Both the position numbers and the translations under genes were made by a program. Shown here in pieces: positions 15,889 to 20,540 of a stretch of 20,540 nucleotides of DNA. The stretch covers positions 18,420 to 38,959 of the forward strand of contig NZ_SVFW01000041.1 of assembly GCF_015056685.1 (NCBI RefSeq). Direction: 5' to 3'. A model generated the notes under the pieces. It worked only from the letters and a program-made list of their open reading frames with translations, had not been told where the DNA came from and did not search any database. Position 1 is the first letter of the stretch. Every line of letters starts with the position of its first letter. Origin of the DNA: Butyrivibrio sp. GTDB taxonomy: Bacteria > Bacillota > Clostridia > Lachnospirales > Lachnospiraceae.

Positions 15889-17109
15889 TTAGAATGAAAC
15901 CTTCTTAAAGGATTTCTTTCCTTTTCTTACCATAACTCCATCTGCAAAGAATGCCTTGTCATAAGTTGCCTTTACATCTGTAACCTTCTCATCTGCTACA
16001 GTTACGCCGCCCTGCTCAACAGCACGTCTAGCTTCACTTCTTGTAGCACAAAGGCCTGCAGAAACAAGAACCTGAAGGACATCGATGTTTCCATCTCTGA
16101 AGTCCTCTTCCTTAAGGCTTGTAGCAGGAACATTTGCAGCATCTCCGCCGCCTGCAAAAAGGGCTCTTGCTCCATCCTGTGCCTTCTGAGCTTCCTCTTT
16201 ACCATGTACAAGTGCTGTAAGCTCAAATGCAAGGATTTCTTTCTTCTCATTGACTCTGCTAGGATCCCACTTTTCCATTTCAAGGATTTCCTCGATAGGA
16301 ATAAATGTGAGCATCTTGATGCACTTATCAACATCAGCATCATCAACGTTTCTCCAGTACTGATAGAAATCGAATGGTGATGTCTTGTTAGGGTCAAGCC
16401 ATACAGCGTTTCCGGCTGTCTTCCCCATCTTTTTACCCTGAGAATCAGTTAAAAGAGTGATTGTCATAGCGTGAGCATCCTGACCAAGCTTTCTGCGGAT
16501 AAGCTCTGTACCACCAAGCATATTGCTCCACTGATCGTCTCCACCAAATTCCAGATTACAGTTGTATTTCTGGAACATGTAGTAGAAGTCGTATGACTGC
16601 ATGATCATGTAGTTGAATTCAAGGAAGCTGAGTCCCTTTTCCATACGCTGCTTGTAGCACTCTGCACGAAGCATGTTGTTAACCGAAAAGCAAGCTCCAA
16701 CCTCTCTTAAGAGCTCAATGTAGTTAAGGTTCATGAGCCAGTCAGCATTGTTTACCATTAAAGCCTTGCCGTCTGAGAAATCAATGAATTTCTCCATCTG
16801 ACGCTTGAAACAGGCAGCATTGTGATCAATATCCTCTCTTGTAAGCATCTTTCTCATATCAGTTCTTCCTGAAGGATCACCGATCATTGTTGTACCGCCA
16901 CCGATAAGAGCGATTGGCTTATTTCCAGCTTCCTGAAGTCTCTTCATAAGAGTAAGTGCCATGAAATGACCTGCTGTAAGTGAATCAGCTGTGCAGTCAA
17001 AGCCAATATAGAATGTTGCCTTACCATTGTTTACAAGGTCTCTGATATGCTCTTCGTCTGTAACCTGAGCAATAAGACCTCTTGCCTTAAGTTCCTCAAA
17101 AATCTGCAT
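15889..17109 (-). CDS. tyrS: Tyrosyl-tRNA synthetase
   Basis: This 406-residue class I synthetase attaches tyrosine to tRNA-Tyr. FYIGFDCTADSLTAGHF (33-49) contains the HIGH-equivalent motif (AGHF). ALIGGGTTMIGDPSGR (67-82) and FGGDDQWSNMLGG (188-200) are TyrRS-specific, and GKKMGKTAGNA (225-235) is the KMSKS loop. The C-terminal 65 residues are an S4 RNA-binding domain (VLVSAGLCATRSEARRAVEQGGV). The length is normal. The ATG at 17109 is chosen because GGAGGTG sits a few bases ahead; the open frame upstream is inside the leader. Expression is controlled by a T-box leader that reads uncharged tRNA-Tyr. Confidence 0.97.
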   Translation of the reverse strand: MQIFEELKARGLIAQVTDEEHIRDLVNNGKATFYIGFDCTADSLTAGHFMALTLMKRLQEAGNKPIALIGGGTTMIGDPSGRTDMRKMLTREDIDHNAACFKRQMEKFIDFSDGKALMVNNADWLMNLNYIELLREVGACFSVNNMLRAECYKQRMEKGLSFLEFNYMIMQSYDFYYMFQKYNCNLEFGGDDQWSNMLGGTELIRRKLGQDAHAMTITLLTDSQGKKMGKTAGNAVWLDPNKTSPFDFYQYWRNVDDADVDKCIKMLTFIPIEEILEMEKWDPSRVNEKKEILAFELTALVHGKEEAQKAQDGARALFAGGGDAANVPATSLKEEDFRDGNIDVLQVLVSAGLCATRSEARRAVEQGGVTVADEKVTDVKATYDKAFFADGVMVRKGKKSFKKVSF

Positions 17110-17154
17110 AATGCACCTCCAATAATAGTCATTGCGAAGAAAAATTGGGATTCT

Positions 17155-17228
17155 CACTAAACTCGAAAAAACCTCGTTAAGTGTTCACCCATGGCTCGCA
17201 CTAGCTTCAAAAAAACTTCAGCAAGTGC
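17155..17228 (-). repeat. Two tandem look-alike hairpins in the tyrS 5' leader
   Basis: Hairpin A (17198-17228) has arms GCACTTGCT and AGCTAGTGC. Hairpin B (17155-17183) has arms CACTTAAC and GTTTAGTG. Both have the same stem with a single T-T mismatch at the same place, and a loop of the form GARG followed by 6-7 T. The stem bases differ between copies but stay paired (GCT/AGC against AAC/GTT), which points to selection on structure. They lie between the T-box terminator and the tyrS ribosome binding site. Function unknown. Confidence 0.65.
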
Positions 17229-17235
17229 TCTGCAC

Positions 17236-17540
17236 AAAAAATCCTTCGCAACATAATTTGTTGCGAAGGACGAAATAATCCGTGTTACCACCTTCATTCA
17301 CGCTATGCTCACGCAAAGCGCCTCAATAAGTACGATTCAAAAAAAGAATGATACTCTACCGATGTAACGGTCAGTCCCCGTCTGGAACTAATATCTCATG
17401 ATAAAAAGAATTCGTCCCAGCAGCTCACGGAGGTATTCATCATCGCTCTTAACTTACGCTTCTCACCAACCAGCAATTCTCTGTCGTCAGATTTCGATTC
17501 TTACTTATTCCGGTCACAGCCTTTAATATTTAATTCTTAA
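17236..17540 (-). ncRNA. Tyrosine T-box leader (riboswitch) of tyrS
   Basis: T-box leaders bind uncharged tRNA and then block a terminator. Read on the minus strand, the leader has a Stem I region with the GGTTGGTG apical motif (about 17463-17472) and a specifier region GAATACC in which the codon is UAC for tyrosine (17433-17435). The T-box sequence AAGGTGGTAACACG (17281-17294) can pair with the tRNA acceptor end. A 12-bp perfect terminator stem TCCTTCGCAACA/TGTTGCGAAGGA with six T follows (17236-17270). The specifier matches the downstream gene, tyrS, so identity and regulation agree. Confidence 0.93.
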
Positions 17541-17543
17541 CAA

Positions 17544-17572
17544 ATTTTAATAATTTAAAAATGTTATGTCAA
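17544..17572 (-). promoter_or_regulatory. Promoter of the tyrS T-box transcript
   Basis: On the minus strand there is a perfect TTGACA (17567-17572), a 17-nt spacer and TAAAAT (17544-17549). Transcription should start near 17537, which gives a leader of about 430 nt. Confidence 0.87.
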
Positions 17573-17652
17573 GCGTTTATTTGTAGTTTTAATGATAGTT
17601 TTGTAGTAAAATAAGACCACATAATAAATTAGAATCATTGGGAGTAATGCAA

Positions 17653-19386
17653 TTGAAACTATTTCAAACAACATTTAATCCAAGATTTATACCTAATATA
17701 AGAGAATGGGCGCAAAGCACCAGCCTTAGAGAACATGGAGCTATTATTCATATCTATGCTCCATATACTGATAAATCCATATACTATAAATTAGACAGAA
17801 TCCAGAAAATCCTTAGTATAGAGTTACCGGGTGTTCCTATTGTCGGCTGTAGTGCTATAGGAGAAATCATTAATGGAAGCATAGATTACAACGAATGCGT
17901 TATCACGCTTACAGTATTTGATGATCCGTCTACCCAGGTTAAGGTTCTCTCTTTTTATGATCTCCACAAAGACTGTTCACAAGTTTTATTTGATATCATA
18001 AAAGATGTTCCTGACTTAAAGGGACTTGAGATCGTATGTGCAAACTCTGACGTGATGTTTGATAAGGCAAGTCATACGGCCGATTCTCTCCCTGATAACA
18101 TTGAGGTATTCGGCGCCATTGCTGTAGGTGATGATGATAACAAGCCTTTTATATTTACTGATGACAATGAATACCATACAGAAGGCGTTTTTCTTGTTCT
18201 ATACAGCGGAAAAGAGCTGCATATCCAGACAAACAGAATGTTTGGCTGGAAAGCTATTGGCTACCCTCTTCATGTAACAAGAGCAGAGGGAAACGTTGTA
18301 TATGAGCTTGATGGAAAGCCTGCTTATGATGTTTACAGCCATTATCTCAACATAAAAAAAGGTCCAAACTTTTTCTATGATGCTCTGGAATTCCCATGGG
18401 AAGTTCAGGTCAATGAAGAAACTGTATACATCCGCCATGCCAAATCTGTAAATCCTGACGGATCGATCGTTATGTCTACTAATGTTCCTGTTGGAAGCAA
18501 TATCCGTCTTACCTATGGAGATCCATTAAGAATAATGGAGCATACCAAGCAGGCAGGCCAGCTTATACGAGACTTTGCGCCACAGGCAATTACTATATAT
18601 AACTGTTTCGGCAGAAAACTCTTCTGGGGCGAACAGGATAATATTGAGATCGTTGAGATCTCCAAGCATATGGATGCAGCCGGATTTAGTGCCCTTGGCG
18701 AAATAATGCGTTTTAAAGGAAAGACCATTTTAAATAATCTGTCCATAGTTACTGCTTCCATGCGTGAGGGAGAAAAACAGGAGCTAGACCGTGTAGAAGA
18801 AGGTCCAAACATGACTTCTTCAAGCATGCCTATCACTGCAAGGCTTGCTGTTTTTATCAATACTATTACTGAAGAACTTATGGAAAAAAACAGTCAGCTC
18901 AATGACATGCTTTATAAGGCTTCCCATGATGCTCTTACAGATTTGCTAAACCGCGGTGCTATCGAAAGACTTATCTATGAAACAGACAACTCCAAGGAAT
19001 GGTTCCTTATCATGTTTGACATAGATAATTTCAAAAACATCAACGACACCTATGGACATATTGAAGGCGATAACGCCCTAAAGACTATTGCTTCATATAT
19101 AAAAGATAAGATCATCTGTAATGAAGGTTTCGAATGTGGTCGCTGGGGCGGTGAAGAATTTATAATGCTCGTAACAGACCGCACTGCAGAATATGTAAAA
19201 ACAAATGCTGAAGAAATGATCAAAAATGTAGATCGGCTCCTTGGCATAGACTATACTCTTACAATAAGCGCCGGCGCTACAAAGCATAAAGAAGACGAAA
19301 CTGTTCTTCAAACCATTAGCCGCGTTGATGAACTTCTTTATAAAGCGAAAAACAATGGTAAGAACCAGCTTTACAGCGATTTATAA
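17653..19386 (+). CDS. FIST sensor - GGDEF protein (probable diguanylate cyclase)
   Basis: The 577-residue soluble protein has an N-terminal FIST domain pair. FIST_N spans about residues 25-210, with the typical VPIVGCSAIGEI and IEVFGAIAVGDDD. FIST_C spans about 215-385, with YNCFGRKLFWG and GFSALGEI. A short helical linker follows (TARLAVFINTITEELMEKN), then a GGDEF domain from about 420 to the end. The active-site motif is GGEEF (499-503) and DIDNFKNINDTYGH is intact, so c-di-GMP synthesis is likely. The RxxD inhibitory I-site is absent. FIST domains are thought to sense small ligands such as amino acids. GGGAG lies 8 nt before TTG 17653 but only 2 nt before ATG 17647, so TTG is favoured; the two starts differ by two residues. 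It is divergent from tyrS and has its own terminator. Confidence 0.92.
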   Translation: MKLFQTTFNPRFIPNIREWAQSTSLREHGAIIHIYAPYTDKSIYYKLDRIQKILSIELPGVPIVGCSAIGEIINGSIDYNECVITLTVFDDPSTQVKVLSFYDLHKDCSQVLFDIIKDVPDLKGLEIVCANSDVMFDKASHTADSLPDNIEVFGAIAVGDDDNKPFIFTDDNEYHTEGVFLVLYSGKELHIQTNRMFGWKAIGYPLHVTRAEGNVVYELDGKPAYDVYSHYLNIKKGPNFFYDALEFPWEVQVNEETVYIRHAKSVNPDGSIVMSTNVPVGSNIRLTYGDPLRIMEHTKQAGQLIRDFAPQAITIYNCFGRKLFWGEQDNIEIVEISKHMDAAGFSALGEIMRFKGKTILNNLSIVTASMREGEKQELDRVEEGPNMTSSSMPITARLAVFINTITEELMEKNSQLNDMLYKASHDALTDLLNRGAIERLIYETDNSKEWFLIMFDIDNFKNINDTYGHIEGDNALKTIASYIKDKIICNEGFECGRWGGEEFIMLVTDRTAEYVKTNAEEMIKNVDRLLGIDYTLTISAGATKHKEDETVLQTISRVDELLYKAKNNGKNQLYSDL

Positions 19387-19435
19387 GTATTAAATCATTT
19401 CACAACATAGGATATTTTAACAGAATTTGATCAAT

Positions 19436-19474
19436 AAGGTCTTGAGATTTCAGCTCTCAAGACCTTTTTCTTTT
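19436..19474 (+). terminator. Rho-independent terminator of the FIST-GGDEF gene
   Basis: AAGGTCTTGAGA and TCTCAAGACCTT form a perfect 12-bp stem with a 7-nt loop, followed by a T-rich tail. It lies 50 nt after the stop codon. Confidence 0.93.
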
Positions 19475-19570
19475 ACTCTCAGATTCTTTTTGAGTTTTTT
19501 ACCTGAATACCAAAATACCCTCTCTCTGTATATGCGTAAGTGACTTCTCTAACACTCTAAAAATTTTAGA

Positions 19571-19800
19571 TTGCGGCTACGTACGCCACCATTGACTGAG
19601 CCTGAGGAAAACGCCTTGGTCTGCGAGCCGACGGTGAGGATGATGGGAACAGTAGTTAGATTCATGCACCGTCGGATTCAGCATTGTAGCGTTTACCTCA
19701 GAACCCGTCAATGGCAAGCACCTGCGGTGTGGCTGGGTGTTATTACCTCAGGCTCTGAATCCGAGAACAGTAGAGGGTGGCTATTTTTAAGGCTGAGTAT
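19571..19800. other. GC-richer block of mutually pairing inverted repeats (possible structured RNA)
   Basis: This non-coding block has clearly more G and C than its flanks. Three nested helices can form: CCATTGAC/GTCAATGG (19589/19707), TGAGGAAAACGC/GCGTTTACCTCA (19603/19689, one mismatch) and CCGACGGTG/CACCGTCGG (19628/19667). Two other perfect pairings compete with them: GAGCCTGAGG/CCTCAGGCTC (19598/19746) and CGGATTCAG/CTGAATCCG (19673/19755). GAACAGTAG occurs twice (19647, 19765). A 103-codon open frame crosses here (19571-19882) but has no ribosome binding site and no protein-like sequence. No known RNA family was recognised. Confidence 0.5.
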
Positions 19801-19882
19801 GACTAAGAATAGTAGATGCGGATACTTCCTAGAATATGTAGGACTAAGAATTACAGGTACGGATACTTTCCAAAATGTATAG
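19801..19882. repeat. 41-bp tandem direct repeat, two copies
   Basis: Two adjacent 41-bp copies occupy 19801-19841 and 19842-19882. Both start GACTAAGAAT and share the block CGGATACTT, ending in ATGTAG or TGTATAG. The copies differ at several positions, so the duplication is not recent. The second copy runs directly into the GGGCTATATGCCC palindrome. Confidence 0.7.
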
Positions 19883-20164
19883 GGCTATATGCCCGTGGTT
19901 CTCGCTGTAGAAGAGCTGCAATTCTGTTTTGGGCATATAGCTTGTTTTTAATAGTTCGGCCACCTGTAATAAAACCGTTTTTGGGCTTATAGCCGGATAT
20001 CAGGCTTGCAGCCACCCCTTACCATAGCTTTTATCGCAGGCCATTGGGCATATACAGTAATAATCCGTCCTCAGCCACCCTTTTAACGGGTGGCCAGAGG
20101 TTTGAAATCAGCCTATATGCCCATTTGAGGGGTGGCTGGAAGCTTTACAAAGCGCTATATGCCC
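19882..20164. repeat. Array of 34-bp modules GGTGGC-N17-GCTATATGCCC
   Basis: Five modules of exactly 34 bp are seen. Three are in the reverse sense (19931-19964, 19983-20016, 20046-20079) and two in the forward sense (20089-20122, 20131-20164). Each has GGTGGC, a core of exactly 17 nt that differs between modules, and an 11-mer close to GCTATATGCCC, usually followed by AAAA. A lone 13-bp palindrome GGGCTATATGCCC at 19882-19894 is a partial sixth. The inner four modules face each other: 20046 with 20112 and 20074 with 20088 form an inner hairpin, and 19983 with 20154 and 20011 with 20129 form an outer one. Some core bases also pair. There is no coding potential. The array may be a REP/BIME-like element or a structured RNA. 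Confidence 0.72.
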
Positions 20165-20280
20165 AAAACGATATTTTTTCTATTATATGGATTGTTATAC
20201 GGACAGAATGATTTTTATAACAGCGATTTTCTGAGATATAGGATAAAACATGAATTTCTATCGAAATCCACTTTGATAAT
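20165..20280. other. AT-rich spacer without recognised content
   Basis: Between the 34-bp module array and the 75-bp repeats I see no gene, strong hairpin or promoter that I can support. Confidence 0.4.
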
Positions 20281-20469
20281 ACCTATCATGATCAGAAACA
20301 TGACCTAAGTAAAAGAAAAATACAAAATAGGTCATGAATTTTGTTGTAGTTTAAGCATTATCACGATAAAAAATATGACCTAAATAAAAGAAAAATACAG
20401 AATAGGTCATGAATTTTGTAGTAGTTTAGTATTATCACGACAAAAAATATGACCTAAACAAAAGAAAAA
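20281..20469. repeat. 75-bp tandem repeat with internal dyads, last copy cut by an IS
   Basis: Copies start at 20300, 20375 and 20449 (periods of 75 and 74 bp), each with ATGACCTAA followed by an AAAAGAAAAAT run. The tail of an earlier copy is seen at 20281-20299. In complete copies ATGACCTA is mirrored 20 nt later by TAGGTCAT (20300/20328 and 20375/20403), so each unit can form a hairpin. The third copy matches only to about 20469, where the insertion sequence begins. Confidence 0.82.
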
Positions 20470-20540
20470 TGTACCGACCCCCAAAAGTTAGACCCAAAAA
20501 TCTAACTTTTGGAGGTCGGTATTTTTATGTCTAAGTATTC
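20470..20540 (+). mobile_element. Left end of an IS3-like insertion sequence (continues beyond window)
   Basis: The sequence breaks out of the third 75-bp repeat at TGTACCGACCCCC, which has the 5' TG and the CCCCCAAAAGTTAGAC block known from terminal repeats of IS3-family elements in Firmicutes. A transposase-like start follows within 60 nt. The end also folds on itself: CAAAAGTTAGA pairs with TCTAACTTTTG, and ACCGACC with GGTCGGT, enclosing the ribosome binding site. The family assignment rests on terminal pattern only. Confidence 0.72.
20527..20540 (+). CDS. Start of IS transposase (OrfA-like), truncated by window end
   Basis: ATG at 20527 begins MSKY, and GGAGG lies 11 nt upstream (20511-20515). 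Only four full codons are inside the window. The identification as an IS3-type first transposase ORF depends on its place just inside the IS end and on the common MSKYS-like beginning of such proteins. Confidence 0.55.

Noticed and set aside
19571..19882. 103-codon plus-strand frame
   Set aside because: It crosses several inverted repeats and both 41-bp repeat copies, has no ribosome binding site, and its translation shows no family features.
19931..20164. CRISPR array
   Set aside because: The conserved parts are short (6 and 11 bp) and in mixed orientation, the gaps between units vary from 8 to 29 nt, and no cas gene is nearby. It does not have the direct repeat plus equal spacer layout.
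19882..20164. Integron attC or loxP-like recombination sites
   Set aside because: The 34-bp size recalls loxP, but the ends are not inverted repeats within one module. The GTTRRRY core of attC and any integrase gene are absent.
20281..20469. CRISPR array
   Set aside because: The whole 75-bp unit is repeated, including what would be spacers, so it is a plain tandem repeat.

Overview
The window looks like a chromosomal segment of a low-GC Gram-positive anaerobe. The most likely source is a Clostridia/Lachnospiraceae member, perhaps related to Butyrivibrio. The clues are strong GGAGG-type ribosome binding sites, a T-box leader before tyrS, lipoprotein and signal peptides of Firmicutes type, and the style of the GH27 and FIST-GGDEF proteins. 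The genus is an inference from gene style only. Almost all genes lie on the minus strand.

Layout from left to right: (1) a secreted, Glu/Lys/Ser/Thr-rich protein (minus, cut by the window edge), then a transaldolase-family gene (plus) ending in a shared bidirectional terminator. (2) A long minus-strand gene run, read from about 11.03 kb down to 1.6 kb: ArsR/SmtB-type metal sensor, small HMA metal-binding protein, Zn/Cd-type P1B ATPase, a beta-lactamase-fold protein with an unknown C-terminal half, purine nucleoside phosphorylase, a membrane-anchored MutS-like ATPase, RNase HI (TTG start), a metallophosphoesterase and a lipoprotein. The run starts at a textbook promoter whose start site is covered by a 26-bp perfect palindrome of SmtB/CzrA type. 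A terminator-like hairpin between the HMA gene and the ATPase may set their expression ratio. (3) A secreted 5'-nucleotidase-family enzyme, a small acidic lipoprotein with its own promoter, a small unknown gene and a GH27 alpha-galactosidase-like enzyme with an inserted domain. (4) tyrS behind a tyrosine T-box leader (UAC specifier), with two unexplained tandem hairpins between the T-box terminator and the gene. (5) A divergent FIST-GGDEF protein, a probable diguanylate cyclase.

The last 1.1 kb has no credible host gene but is dense in structure. It holds a GC-richer block of mutually pairing inverted repeats (about 19.58-19.76 kb), a 41-bp tandem direct repeat and an array of five 34-bp modules. 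Each module has the form GGTGGC-N17-GCTATATGCCC with an exactly constant 17-nt core, and four of them are arranged as a nested foldback. After these come a 75-bp tandem repeat with internal dyads and the left end of an IS3-like insertion sequence that interrupts the third copy of that repeat. This region is the best candidate for something undescribed: a large structured RNA, or a REP/BIME-like mosaic element.

Functionally, the zinc/cadmium efflux genes are the clear inducible unit. The purine phosphorylase, RNase H, MutS-like ATPase and phosphoesterase suggest a housekeeping nucleic-acid/nucleotide group placed downstream of it, possibly receiving metal-dependent read-through.
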